Below are positions 31,598 to 40,145 of a DNA stretch of 47,730 bases, one piece after another. The notes beneath the pieces were generated by a model that saw only the letters and a program-made list of their open reading frames with translations, was not told where the DNA came from and did not search any database. The position numbers and the translations under genes are program-made. Positions within the stretch are counted from its first letter, which is position 1. Each line of letters opens with the position of its first letter. This stretch comes from Candidatus Rokubacteria bacterium 13_1_40CM_69_27 (GTDB lineage: Bacteria; Methylomirabilota; Methylomirabilia; Rokubacteriales; CSP1-6), in the NCBI GenBank assembly GCA_001917535.1, contig MNEF01000001.1, positions 1 to 47,730 on the forward strand. The letters run 5' to 3'.

Positions 31598-32605
31598 ATG
31601 TCACGGGGGCCGGTGAGGCAGCTCGCGAAGTGGGGGACGCCACGGGCCCTGACCGGGCTCCGCCGGTGGTGGACCGCCGCCCGGTGGCCGACCGCGCTCG
31701 ATCGTTTGCCCCGCGCGCTCCGGGAGTTTCGGGCGAAATGGTCGGCGTCCGAGCCATTGATCGCGCTCCGGCGCCTGCCGCACACGCTTCGGGAGCTGCC
31801 CGCGAAGTGGACGATGCCCAGCTCTCTGCTCCGGCTGGAACTCTGGCCACGGGCCCTGACCGCACTCCACCGGTGGTGGCGGAGCGCCGCCAGCCGACTG
31901 ACCACGCGCCCTCGCCTGCCCCGGGTGCTCTCCCCGGTGCGGGCGAAATGGTCGGCGTCCGAGCCATTGATCGCGCTCCGGCGCCTGCCGCACACGCTCT
32001 CGGAGCTGCCGGAAAAGTGGTCGATGTCCAGGCCGCTGACTGTGCTCAACCTCCTGCTGGTCGGGATCTCGGTCGTGTTCTCGATCCAGCTGCTCCGGGG
32101 CTTCGCCGCTCCCGCTCCCCTTCCCCTGATCCGGGTCGACCGTCCCCTCGTCGCTGTCGTGTCGGCCAAGAAAGACTCCGGACCGGCCGGGCCACCGCTC
32201 ACCGCCTACGGCGGGATCGCCGCCCGCAACCTGTTCAACCCCGACCGCTCCGAGACGGGCCGCTCCAACGCGCGCAGCGGGGACCAGGCCTTCGCGACGA
32301 AGCCGGTTCTCTATGGCGTGGTGATCGGCGAAGAAACCCGGGTGGCCTACCTCGAGGATCCGTCCACGAAGCGAATCTTCGGCTACAAGATCGGGGACGT
32401 GGTGGCCGGTGGGCAACTGGAGCAGATCGAGACGGATCGAGTGGTCATCAAGCGCGTCGACGAGCGCCTGGAGATCATGCTCCACGGATCGAACAAGCCG
32501 CGGTCGACGGTCGACGCGTCGATGCCGCCTCCGGGCGTCCGTCCCGCCCCGACCGGGCCGTCGGTTCCGCGCTTTCCGCTGGGAGGCAGTGGCGCGTTCC
32601 GATAG
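31598..32605 (+). CDS. Second GspC-like protein with a repetitive Trp/Arg-rich N-terminal extension
   Basis: 335 residues. From ~148 there is a transmembrane helix (VLNLLLVGISVVFSIQLL) followed by a GspC homology region (~205-305) closely parallel to the first GspC: ARNLFNPDRSE, PVLYGVVIGEETRVAYLEDPSTKRI, YKIGDVVAGGQL. Residues 1-~142 are unlike ordinary GspC. They contain repeated amphipathic modules beginning (A/E)KW and a 19-residue block (WSASEPLIALRRLPHTL) present twice, caused by a 58-bp exact DNA repeat. This part would be cytoplasmic and strongly basic. A -10 box before 31598 supports translation of the extension; an internal ATG at 32024 would give a conventional 193-residue GspC. 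It diverges from the gspA-gspB pair. Confidence 0.78.
   Translation: MSRGPVRQLAKWGTPRALTGLRRWWTAARWPTALDRLPRALREFRAKWSASEPLIALRRLPHTLRELPAKWTMPSSLLRLELWPRALTALHRWWRSAASRLTTRPRLPRVLSPVRAKWSASEPLIALRRLPHTLSELPEKWSMSRPLTVLNLLLVGISVVFSIQLLRGFAAPAPLPLIRVDRPLVAVVSAKKDSGPAGPPLTAYGGIAARNLFNPDRSETGRSNARSGDQAFATKPVLYGVVIGEETRVAYLEDPSTKRIFGYKIGDVVAGGQLEQIETDRVVIKRVDERLEIMLHGSNKPRSTVDASMPPPGVRPAPTGPSVPRFPLGGSGAFR
31731..31998 (+). repeat. 58-bp exact direct repeat (31731-31788 and 31941-31998)
   Basis: Two identical 58-bp copies with a 210-bp offset (exactly 70 codons), followed by ~20 bp of weaker similarity. Both are in the same reading frame of the second gspC and encode the same peptide. Confidence 0.9.
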
Positions 32606-32613
32606 GGCGGACC

Positions 32614-34869
32614 TCACCGCATTCGCGGCGTGAAGCCCTTCACCGACACGTACTGGCTCGGCCACGGCAGGTCGTAGCCCTGCTCCCGGGCAGCGTGACG
32701 CGTCCAGTAGGGATCGTAGAGGTGAGCGCGCGCCAGGACGCAGAGATCGGCGCGGCCGGCGGCCACGATGGAGTTGACGTCGGCGTGCGACGAGATGTTC
32801 CCCACGGTGGCCGTGGGGATTCCCGCCTCGTGACGGATGCGATCACTGAAGGGCGTCTGGTAGAGGCGGCCGAAGACGGGCTGGGCGTGGGGCACGGTCT
32901 GCCCTGTCGACACGGTGATGAGGTCGCAGCCGTGCTCCTTGAGCATGAGCGCCACCTCCACCGACTCCTCCGCGCTGAGCCCGCCCGGGGCCCAGTCGGT
33001 GGCCGAGATCTTCACGGACATCGGCTGCGGCCGGGGCCAGGCGGCGCGCACGGCATCGAACACCTCGAGGGGATAGCGCAGGCGGTGGGCGAGCGGTCCG
33101 CCGTAGTGGTCCCGGCGGACGTTCGTCAGCGGCGAGATGAAGCTCGAGAGCAGGTAGCCGTGGGCCATGTGCAGCTCGAGCATGTCGAAACCCGCCTCGG
33201 CGGCCATGCGGGCGGCCTGGACGAACTGCTCCCTCACCCGGTCCATGTCCTGCCGGTCCATCTCCTTCGGCACCTGGCTTTGGGGCAGGTAAGGGACCGG
33301 CGACGCGGAGATCAACGGCCAGTTGCCGTCGGGCAACGGCTCGTCGATCCCCTCCCAGAGGCGTCGCGTCGAGCCCTTGCGGCCGGCGTGGGCGAGCTGG
33401 AGCGCGATCCTGGCCGGCGTGTGCCGGTGGACAAAGTCCACGATGCGCTGCCAGGCGGCCAGGTGCTCGGGCTTGTACATGCCCGTGCAGCCCGGGCTGA
33501 TCCGGCCCTCGCGGCTCACGTCGGTCATCTCCGCCACCACCAGCGCCGCGCCGCCCACCGCCCGCGAGCCCAGATTGACGAGGTGCCAGTCGCTGGGGGT
33601 CCCGTCCTCGGCCGAGTACTGGCACATCGGCGAGACGACGACGCGGTTGGCGAGCACGAGGTCGCGCAGCCGGAACGGCGTGAACATCGGCGGCGGGGCC
33701 GGCTGGGCGGCGACGCCGAGGCCGCTCTGGTCAGCCGCCTTGGCCGCGAACCAGCGGTCCACCGTCTCCACGAACTTGGAGTCGCGGACCCTGAGGTTCT
33801 CGTGGGTGACGCGCAGGCTGCGCGTGAGCAGGCTGAAGGCGAACTGGATCGGTTCCAGCCGGCCGTAGTAGCGCTCGGTCTGCTCGAACCACTCGAGGCT
33901 CATCTGGGCCGCCCGCTGCGCGCTCTCCACCAGCGGCCGCCGCTCGTCCTCGTAGGCCGCCAGGGCGCTGGGGACCTTCCGGTACTGCTGGAGGGCCCGG
34001 CTCAGCGCGATGGCGTCTTCCATGGCCAGCTTGGTGCCCGACCCGATGGAGAAGTGCGCGGTGTGGGCGGCGTCGCCGATGAGCACGACGTTCCGCCAGT
34101 GCCACCGCTCGTTCCTGACCGTCGGGAAGCTGCGCCAGAGGGAGCGGTTCTTCAGCAGCCGGTGACCGGCGAGCTCGCGGGCGAAGAGCCGCTGGGTGAA
34201 GGCCAGCGTGGCGTCCTCGCTGGCGTCCGGGAGCCCGGCCCGCCGCCACGTCGCCTCCGTCGCTTCTAAGATGAAGGTCGAGTGGCGGGCGTCGTAGCGA
34301 TAGGCGTGCACCCGCCAGAGGCCCTGCTCGCTCTCCTTGAAGATGAAGGTGAAGGCCGGGAACGGGAAGGTCGTGCCCAGCCAGACGAACCGGTTCGGCC
34401 GCGCGTCGATCTGCGACCGGAAGTGCTCGGCGTAGCGCGCGCGGACGGCGCTGTTGACGCCGTCGGCGGCCAGGATGAGGTCGGCGTCCGCGAACGGCGC
34501 GACGTCACTCACCTCTCGCTGGAACTCGAGCGTCACCTCGAGCTGGCGGCAGCGCCGGTGCAGGATGTCGAGCAGGCGCTGGCGGCTGAGCCCGGAGAAC
34601 CCGTGCCCGGTGGAGGTCAGCACCTGGCCCTGGTAATGGATGTCGATGTCGTCCCAGTGGGCGAAGGCGCGGGTGATCTCCTCGTGGCTCTGGCGATCCG
34701 CCTCGGCGAAGTTCTCCAGGGTGGCGTCGGAGAAGACCACGCCGAAGCCGAAGGTGTCGTCGGGCCGGTTGCGCTCGAGGACGGTGACGTCGTGCGTCGG
34801 ATCGGCCTGTTTCATTAAAATTGCGAAGTAGAGCCCGGCCGGCCCGCCGCCGATGCTGACGATCTTCAC
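32614..34869 (-). CDS. Bifunctional FAD monooxygenase / old-yellow-enzyme fusion (anthraniloyl-CoA or salicylyl-CoA type)
   Basis: 751 residues, a natural two-enzyme fusion. Residues 1-~385 form a PHBH-type FAD monooxygenase ([59 protein letters not shown]). Residues ~410-751 form an OYE/NADH:flavin oxidoreductase ([41 protein letters not shown]). This is the architecture of 2-aminobenzoyl-CoA monooxygenase/reductase from Azoarcus and of salicylyl-CoA 5-hydroxylases, which hydroxylate the aromatic ring and then reduce it. GTG start with TAGAAT 6 nt upstream. No aryl-CoA ligase is nearby, so the real aryl-CoA is not settled. Confidence 0.9.
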   Translation of the reverse strand: MKIVSIGGGPAGLYFAILMKQADPTHDVTVLERNRPDDTFGFGVVFSDATLENFAEADRQSHEEITRAFAHWDDIDIHYQGQVLTSTGHGFSGLSRQRLLDILHRRCRQLEVTLEFQREVSDVAPFADADLILAADGVNSAVRARYAEHFRSQIDARPNRFVWLGTTFPFPAFTFIFKESEQGLWRVHAYRYDARHSTFILEATEATWRRAGLPDASEDATLAFTQRLFARELAGHRLLKNRSLWRSFPTVRNERWHWRNVVLIGDAAHTAHFSIGSGTKLAMEDAIALSRALQQYRKVPSALAAYEDERRPLVESAQRAAQMSLEWFEQTERYYGRLEPIQFAFSLLTRSLRVTHENLRVRDSKFVETVDRWFAAKAADQSGLGVAAQPAPPPMFTPFRLRDLVLANRVVVSPMCQYSAEDGTPSDWHLVNLGSRAVGGAALVVAEMTDVSREGRISPGCTGMYKPEHLAAWQRIVDFVHRHTPARIALQLAHAGRKGSTRRLWEGIDEPLPDGNWPLISASPVPYLPQSQVPKEMDRQDMDRVREQFVQAARMAAEAGFDMLELHMAHGYLLSSFISPLTNVRRDHYGGPLAHRLRYPLEVFDAVRAAWPRPQPMSVKISATDWAPGGLSAEESVEVALMLKEHGCDLITVSTGQTVPHAQPVFGRLYQTPFSDRIRHEAGIPTATVGNISSHADVNSIVAAGRADLCVLARAHLYDPYWTRHAAREQGYDLPWPSQYVSVKGFTPRMR

Positions 34870-34875
34870 ACGGCG

Positions 34876-34881
34876 ATTCTA
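34876..34881 (-). promoter_or_regulatory. -10 element of the monooxygenase/OYE fusion (leaderless type)
   Basis: TAGAAT on the minus strand, 6 nt before the GTG at 34867-34869. Confidence 0.5.
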
Positions 34882-34944
34882 CACCGCGCTAGCCGACTGT
34901 CTGCGCATGGCGCGAGTTCGCTGCGACCACTGCTCGCCGTTCGG

Positions 34945-35012
34945 GCGCAGGCTTCGCCTGCGCAATCCTTCCTGCGGGAGGCATGGGAGGGGGCCGTCGA
35001 GGCCCCCTCCCA
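34945..35012. repeat. Double-hairpin dispersed repeat, copy 2
   Basis: Hairpin A (GCGCAGGC, loop TTC) at 34945-34963; hairpin B (TGGGAGGGGGCC, loop GTCGA) at 34984-35012. Both have perfect stems of the same lengths as copy 1. Each stem differs from copy 1 at one position with the matching change on the other arm. It ends 6 nt from the stop of the minus-strand permease gene. Confidence 0.85.
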
Positions 35013-35018
35013 CAAAAG

Positions 35019-35855
35019 CTACCCCTTCACCCCGCCGGCGCCCCAGCCCTGGATGAGATAGCGCTGCACACCGGCGAAGAAGGCGATGGTCGGCACCGTG
35101 ATCATCACCCCGGCGGCCATGATCATGCCCCAGTCCACGATCGTGGCGTTGAAGAGGTCGTTGACGCCGACGGGCAGCGTCTTGAGCTCGTCCGAGGTGA
35201 TGAGCACGAGCGCGAACAGGAAATCGTTCCAGGCCAGGATGAACGTGAAGATGCCGGCGGCGATGAGGCCGGGCAGGACCAGCGGCAGCACCACGTGCCA
35301 CACCGCCCGGGGACGCCCGGCACCGTCCACCAGCGCCGCCTCCTCCAGCTCGAGCGGCACGCTCAGGAAGAACGCGCGCAGGAGCCACAGGCAGAACGGC
35401 AGGCAGAAGGTCGTGTAGGACAGCACCAGGGCCAGGTGCGTGTTCACGAGTCCCAGCTGCCTGACCAGAATATAGAAGGGGATGATGATCATGATGGGAG
35501 CGAACATGTAGGTCATCAAAATCAGGCCGGCCACCGTCTCCCGCCCCCGGAAGCGGAACCGGGTGAGGCTGTAGGCTCCCAGGGCCGACACCACCAGGGT
35601 CAGCGCCACCGTGGTGAAGGAGACGAGGACGCTGTTCCGGAAGTACACGGCGAAGTTCGTCTCCCGGAAGAGCTGGACGAAGTTGGCCAGCGTGGCGTGC
35701 CGGGGCACCAGCGTGGGCGTCGCGAAGATCTCCCCGGCCGGCTTGAGCGAGGTGGAGAGCATCCAGAAGAAGGGAAAGGCGCCGATCAGGAGCAGGCCCG
35801 CGGCCCCCGCGTAGAGCGTCGTGGTCCGGCTCACCGTGCCCCCCGAGAGTCTCAC
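35019..35855 (-). CDS. Sugar ABC transporter permease (MalG/UgpE type)
   Basis: 278 residues from a GTG overlapping the upstream permease stop (GTGA). Six hydrophobic spans, N-terminal FPFFWMLSTSLKP and the EAA loop ELEEAALVDGAGRPRAVWHVVLPLVLPG are typical of carbohydrate uptake transporter-1 (CUT1) family second permeases. It partners with the first permease and the binding protein encoded just upstream on the same strand. No ATP-binding subunit is in the window; CUT1 systems often borrow a shared ATPase. Confidence 0.93.
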   Translation of the reverse strand: MRLSGGTVSRTTTLYAGAAGLLLIGAFPFFWMLSTSLKPAGEIFATPTLVPRHATLANFVQLFRETNFAVYFRNSVLVSFTTVALTLVVSALGAYSLTRFRFRGRETVAGLILMTYMFAPIMIIIPFYILVRQLGLVNTHLALVLSYTTFCLPFCLWLLRAFFLSVPLELEEAALVDGAGRPRAVWHVVLPLVLPGLIAAGIFTFILAWNDFLFALVLITSDELKTLPVGVNDLFNATIVDWGMIMAAGVMITVPTIAFFAGVQRYLIQGWGAGGVKG

Positions 35856-36814
35856 GCCACCACCTCCTCGTCCCGGAACAGGCGGAAGTAGAGGGCGGTG
35901 GCACCCAGCAGGAGCGCGAACATGATGACAGCCAGCGCGGCGCCCATGCCGGCCTGGAGGTAGGTGAACGTCCGCGCGTAGGCGTAGACCGGCAGCGTCC
36001 GGACGTAGCGGCTCACGCCACCCTCGCCGGCCATGAGCCACACTGTGTCGAACTTGGTGAACATCCAGATACCGCGCAGGAGCACGATGACGAAGAGGAC
36101 GTTGCGCGTCTGGGGCAGCGTCACGTGGACGAAGCGCCGCCAGGCGCCGGCCCCGTCCACCTTGGCCGCCTCGTAGAGCTCCGGCGGGATCGTCTGCAGC
36201 CGGGCCAGATACGTCACCACCACGAAGGGGGAGAACTGCCAGACGCTCGTCAAGATCAGGGACCACATGATGTAGTCCTTGCCGAGCCAGGCCACCGGCG
36301 TCCTCACCAGCCCGGACGCCATCAGCAGATGATTCACCAGCCCGTAGGAGTCGTTCAGAAGCCACTTCCAGAGGATGACGGCCACGATGGTGGGGATCAT
36401 GTACGGGAAGAGGACGATACCCCGCAGCAGGTTCCGCCCCCGGAAGGCCTCGTTGAGGAGCAGCGCCGCCATGATTCCCAGGCCGAGCTGCAGCACCATC
36501 GTGGCCCCGGCATAGACGAGGCCGTAGCGGACGCTGCTCCAGAACTCTTCGTCGGTGGCGAAGTACTGGTAGTGCCGCAGCCCCACGAAGGCCTGGGCCG
36601 GGAGGAACGCGTGCTTGTCGAAGAGGCTCAGCCAGACGTTGTAGAGGATCGGGTAGAGGACCAGGCCCGCGATGAGGAGCACGGATGGGGCCAGCAGCAG
36701 CCAGCCCACGACCGTCCCCCGCCGCAGCCGGGACAACGCGCGGGTGCAGCGGTGAGCGCGGGGACGGGCCCGGAGCGAGCGGGGTACCGAGCGAAGGCCC
36801 GGCCCCGCGCTCAC
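35852..36814 (-). CDS. Sugar ABC transporter permease (MalF/UgpA type)
   Basis: 320 residues. An Arg-rich N-terminus is followed by WLLLAPSVLLIAGLVLYPILYNVWLSLFD, the usual first span of CUT1 first permeases, five more spans, and the EAA loop ELYEAAKVDGAGAWRRFVHVTLPQ. GTG at 36812-36814 lies 7 bp after the binding-protein stop; a downstream start is possible because the first ~30 residues are low complexity and basic. Middle gene of the three-gene importer operon. Confidence 0.9.
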   Translation of the reverse strand: MSAGPGLRSVPRSLRARPRAHRCTRALSRLRRGTVVGWLLLAPSVLLIAGLVLYPILYNVWLSLFDKHAFLPAQAFVGLRHYQYFATDEEFWSSVRYGLVYAGATMVLQLGLGIMAALLLNEAFRGRNLLRGIVLFPYMIPTIVAVILWKWLLNDSYGLVNHLLMASGLVRTPVAWLGKDYIMWSLILTSVWQFSPFVVVTYLARLQTIPPELYEAAKVDGAGAWRRFVHVTLPQTRNVLFVIVLLRGIWMFTKFDTVWLMAGEGGVSRYVRTLPVYAYARTFTYLQAGMGAALAVIMFALLLGATALYFRLFRDEEVVA

Positions 36815-36821
36815 CGCCCCG

Positions 36822-38183
36822 TCACGACCAGCGCTTGAACCCGAGCTGCGTCAGCAGCTCTTCGGCGCGCTTCTGGGCGCGGTCCGCCTCGGCCTTCGGG
36901 TTCTTCTCGCCCACCATCACCTCGACGATGAGGTCGGCCACGATGCCCGAGCCGTCCAGCTCGGCCAGGAACGGCAGCAGGTTGTCGTCGGGACGGCTGA
37001 AGCCGATGGGGAGGAAGCGCCCCTGGCTGAGCCCCGTCACCATGAAGTCGTGCCAGGTGCGCCACTTCTGGATCCGCGGGTGCCCGAGGTACTCGGGATC
37101 GTTGAGCATCGACTTGAAGATCGGCGTGAGGTGGATGGGCACCGTGTGGCAGTACTTCAGGTAGTGCTCGCGGCTGTAGAAGATCCGGAGAAACTCGAAC
37201 GCTTCATTCGGATACTTCGACTGCGTGAACACCGCCCAGTTCTCGCCGTCGAGGGCCGAGATGCCCTTCTGGCCGGACGGGCCACGGGGCTTGAACATGG
37301 GCTGGAAGTGCTCGGGGTCGCGCATCCCCTCCGGCGCGTAGCGCTCGATGTAGCCGATCGTCCGCGCGCCGGACAGGTACACCATCGCGACCTTGCCGGT
37401 CGAGAGCGCGGCCAGCGTGTCCAGATACCTCTGCCCGGACCAGCCCGCCGGCATGTACTTGTTCAGCTTCTGGAGGTATTCCAGCGTCGACACCATCGCC
37501 CGGCCGTTGAGCTGGGGCCGCCAGGTCTTGGCATCGACCCAGCTCCCGCCGTTGGAGGCCAGCCACTCGGCGGGATGGACAAATCCAATATAGAGCTTCT
37601 CCCCGGGCATCTGGAGCCCGTGGCGCTTGCCGTCGTCGGTCAGCGCCGCCGTGAGCTTCAGGAAATCCTCGTAGGTCTCGGGGGCCTTGAGGCCCTTCTG
37701 CGCGCGCAGGTCCCGCCGCTCGGCGATGTAGGTCGCGCCCATGGCGTGGGTGACGCCGTAGTACTTGCCGTCGAAGAACTGCAGCTTGAGGGTCGCCTCA
37801 TGAATGTCCTTCTCACCCAGCGCGCGGATCAGCTCATCCATCGGACGGAGCAGCCCCTTCTTCCAGAGCGACGCGGTCATGAACGGATTGAGGTGGGTGA
37901 GATCCGGGGGGCTGCCCGCCGCCAACGCGGCCAGCAGCTTGGTGTTCAGGTCGCCCCAGCCCAGCGCCTGCTGCCTGACCTTGAAGCCGGGGAACTTCCG
38001 CTCGAACTCGGCGATGCTGGTGTCCTGAATGGTCTTGACGGTCTGCGGCTCGACCTCGGTGTGCCAGACCTGGAGCTCGCGCACCTGCTGGCCCCGGGCG
38101 GTGGGAGCGCGACCGAGCAGCGCGGCGCCCGCTGCGCCGGCCGTACCGATCAGGAATTGACGCCGTGTGGTCGTCTTCGCCAT
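36822..38183 (-). CDS. Sugar ABC transporter substrate-binding protein, Tat-exported
   Basis: 453 residues. Twin-arginine signal TRRQFLIGTAGAAGAALLG (Arg7-Arg8) with cleavage near ARG-Q. The mature part is an SBP_bac_1-type carbohydrate-binding protein: LQVWHTEVEPQ, AAGSPPDLTHLNPF, SGARTIGYIERYAPEG, WAVFTQSKYPNEAFEFLRIF. ATG with ribosome site AAGGAG. First gene of the importer operon. The ligand (oligosaccharide, polyol or glycerol phosphate) cannot be inferred. Tat export suggests folding before secretion. Confidence 0.92.
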   Translation of the reverse strand: MAKTTTRRQFLIGTAGAAGAALLGRAPTARGQQVRELQVWHTEVEPQTVKTIQDTSIAEFERKFPGFKVRQQALGWGDLNTKLLAALAAGSPPDLTHLNPFMTASLWKKGLLRPMDELIRALGEKDIHEATLKLQFFDGKYYGVTHAMGATYIAERRDLRAQKGLKAPETYEDFLKLTAALTDDGKRHGLQMPGEKLYIGFVHPAEWLASNGGSWVDAKTWRPQLNGRAMVSTLEYLQKLNKYMPAGWSGQRYLDTLAALSTGKVAMVYLSGARTIGYIERYAPEGMRDPEHFQPMFKPRGPSGQKGISALDGENWAVFTQSKYPNEAFEFLRIFYSREHYLKYCHTVPIHLTPIFKSMLNDPEYLGHPRIQKWRTWHDFMVTGLSQGRFLPIGFSRPDDNLLPFLAELDGSGIVADLIVEVMVGEKNPKAEADRAQKRAEELLTQLGFKRWS

Positions 38184-38282
38184 GACCCGTCTCCTTCTCT
38201 GTCGGTCGACGTCGCCGGGGTGCTCGCGTCGGATTGCGGCGGAGTCTAGGCGGGCGCCCGGACGGCTGTCAAGCACTCATGG

Positions 38283-38288
38283 TATATA
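38283..38288 (+). promoter_or_regulatory. Extended -10 element of the DUF1059 gene
   Basis: TGG-TATATA, about 40 bp before the ATG. A GGGGAGGAG ribosome site precedes the start, so this gene has a leader. Confidence 0.5.
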
Positions 38289-38329
38289 TGACGGGAACGC
38301 AGCGCGATCCTGCCAGTGGGGAGGAGACC

Positions 38330-38506
38330 ATGCCGAAGGTTCTCAGGTGCGGGGATTTGATGCCCGGCTGCAACGCCGTGATCGAGGGCAAGGATGTCGC
38401 CGAGGTGATGGCCAAGGGCGCCGAGCACGCCAAGAAGGCCCACGGGATGGCCACGATCCCGCCCGACATGGCCAAGAAGGTTCAGGCGGCGATCAAGGAC
38501 AAGTAG
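38330..38506 (+). CDS. DUF1059 small protein
   Basis: 58 residues starting MPKVLRCGDLMPGCNAVIEG. The family pattern is intact: Cys7, Asp, Pro-x-Cys14, a conserved Gly, and a C-terminal His-x5-HG segment (HAKKAHG). The Cys/His set could bind a metal; the function of DUF1059 is not established. ATG chosen by the ribosome site and the extended -10. Its last 25 bp overlap the end of the convergent flavoprotein gene. Confidence 0.82.
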   Translation: MPKVLRCGDLMPGCNAVIEGKDVAEVMAKGAEHAKKAHGMATIPPDMAKKVQAAIKDK

Positions 38507-39726
38507 CGACCGATCCGCCGGCGCAGCGCCGCCCGGAAGAACCGCCAGGCCATCTCGAGCTTCCGGCGGCGCAGCGCCTCCTCCCCCAGCGCGACACGCG
38601 CCAAGAGACGGCAGAGCCTGGCGTCACTGGCGGCGGCCCGGATGATGGAGTCGGCCAGGCCGGGGTTGGAGAAGAGTCTCCGCTGGACCCGGACCGAGTC
38701 GGCCAGCTCCTCGCCGATCTCCCGCCGCCAGCGCGCTTCGTACCGGCTCAACGTGGCCTCCGTGAAGTCGCCTTTCTCGAGCGCGATGGCCGCCGTCTCC
38801 CCGGCGTGCTGCCCCGTGACCATCGCGTAGTAGATTCCTTCGCCGGTGTAGCTGTTGACGAAGCCGCCGGCGTCGCCGCAGACCATCACCCGGTCGGCGA
38901 AGGTGCGCGCGATCGGCCCCGCCAGCGGCAGCCGGTAGGCCTTGAAGTTCCCGCGGTTCGAGCGGCCGCTGACGACACCCTTGGCCGTCGCTTCGTCGAG
39001 GAAGCGGCGGTGGTGGTCGTAGGGGGTGCCCCGGAGGCGCGTCTTGAAGAACGATAGAAGAAAGCCCACGCCGGCGTCGACGTGGCGCCGCTTGGGGAAG
39101 ACGTAGCCGTAGCCCGGGCAGCCCTTGTAGCCGTAGGCGACGTACATCGTTTCGGTGTCGGCGACCGCCAGCTCGGCGAGGTCGGTCTCTTCCATGGTGT
39201 CGATCGCGAGCGCGTCGTCGGTGAACCCGTCGCTCAGCCCCGCCTGCCGGGCGACGATGCTGTTGACGCCGTCGGCGCCGATCACCATCGGGGCCGCGAA
39301 GGCCCGGCCGTCGACCGAGCGGACGGCCACGCCGTCAGCGCCGCGCTCGATCGCGACGACCCGCGCCCCCTCCACGACCTCCACGCCCAGCGCGCGGGCC
39401 AGGTCGAGCAGCGCCGCGTCGAACTCGAGACGGCGGAAGGTCAGATAGAGGGGCGCCTCCAGCTCGGCCACCACCGCGGCGCCGCACGGTGACTCCATGC
39501 GCACGCGGCGGATCTCGTGGAGCGCGACGGTCCGGCGCAGATGGTCGGCCAGCTCCGGGAAGCGGCGGAGGACACCGTACCGGATGCCGCCGCCGCAGGG
39601 CTTGTCGCGAGGGAACCGCTTCTTGTCGAGGAGCAGCGCGCGCACCCCGCGGCGGGCCAGCGCGATCCCCGCGGTCGAGCCGGCGGGTCCGCCGCCGACG
39701 ATGATGACGTCCGCCGCGGGCTTCAC
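38482..39726 (-). CDS. Geranylgeranyl reductase family FAD-dependent oxidoreductase
   Basis: 414 residues. N-terminal FAD motif IIVGGGPAGSTAGIALARRG, the family signature DKPCGGGI (~41-48), substrate-binding YVFPKRRHVDAGVG and the second FAD motif RVMVCGDAGGFVNSYTGEGIYYAM. Members reduce prenyl chains of lipids or quinones; menaquinone saturation or another isoprenoid target is possible. GTG start overlaps the stop of the upstream small membrane protein (GTGA), so they form an operon. Confidence 0.9.
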   Translation of the reverse strand: MKPAADVIIVGGGPAGSTAGIALARRGVRALLLDKKRFPRDKPCGGGIRYGVLRRFPELADHLRRTVALHEIRRVRMESPCGAAVVAELEAPLYLTFRRLEFDAALLDLARALGVEVVEGARVVAIERGADGVAVRSVDGRAFAAPMVIGADGVNSIVARQAGLSDGFTDDALAIDTMEETDLAELAVADTETMYVAYGYKGCPGYGYVFPKRRHVDAGVGFLLSFFKTRLRGTPYDHHRRFLDEATAKGVVSGRSNRGNFKAYRLPLAGPIARTFADRVMVCGDAGGFVNSYTGEGIYYAMVTGQHAGETAAIALEKGDFTEATLSRYEARWRREIGEELADSVRVQRRLFSNPGLADSIIRAAASDARLCRLLARVALGEEALRRRKLEMAWRFFRAALRRRIGRYLSLIAA

Positions 39727-40109
39727 GGGTGTGAGGACCGTCGCCAGCCCCGCCAGGCCAGCGCCGCCGTCATCGCCTGGCTGACGACGAGGCCGACCAC
39801 CCAGAGGACCGAGACGGCGCCGCTTCTGAAATTGCCGGCCACGATCTCGGGGCCATGATCGAGGACGGCGCCGGCCGTCCAGATGATGCCGACCCCGAGG
39901 GTGATGATCCAGCCGGACCGCCGGTCCTGGCCCAGCAGGACGAGCCCCAGCGACTGGAGTGCCAGGAACGCGCCCAGGAGAACCGCGACGGTCGGTGTGG
40001 ACAGGCCCACGCGCGGACCGATCCCCTCCGCGAAGTCCTCCACGACGTGGGGCAGGATAAAGGGCAGGCCGGCCAGCGAGACGGCGATGGGGGCGGCGCG
40101 GTGAAGCAT
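39723..40109 (-). CDS. Small multi-spanning membrane protein of unknown function
   Basis: 128 residues from the ATG at 40109, chosen because a GATAAT -10 lies 7 nt upstream on the minus strand; an ATG nine bases earlier (40118) overlaps that box. Four hydrophobic segments (~6-24, 34-54, 61-80, 93-120) with an HVVEDFAEGIG loop after the first. I do not recognise a family. Coupled to the geranylgeranyl-reductase-type gene by a 4-bp overlap. Confidence 0.75.
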   Translation of the reverse strand: MLHRAAPIAVSLAGLPFILPHVVEDFAEGIGPRVGLSTPTVAVLLGAFLALQSLGLVLLGQDRRSGWIITLGVGIIWTAGAVLDHGPEIVAGNFRSGAVSVLWVVGLVVSQAMTAALAWRGWRRSSHP

Positions 40110-40115
40110 GGCACG

Positions 40116-40138
40116 CATTATCGCCGATTGGGATAATG
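40116..40138. promoter_or_regulatory. Symmetric divergent leaderless promoter (membrane protein / lhr)
   Basis: CATTATC (40116-40122) and GATAATG (40132-40138) are perfect inverted arms that place a GATAAT -10 on each strand. Minus: 7 nt to ATG 40109. Plus: TGG-GATAAT, 8 nt to ATG 40146. Confidence 0.6.
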
Positions 40139-40145
40139 GCCGGTG

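Noticed and set aside
31576-34269. 897-codon plus-strand frame across the second gspC and the monooxygenase
   Set aside because: It overlaps two well-supported genes in other frames and encodes low-complexity sequence; shadow ORF.
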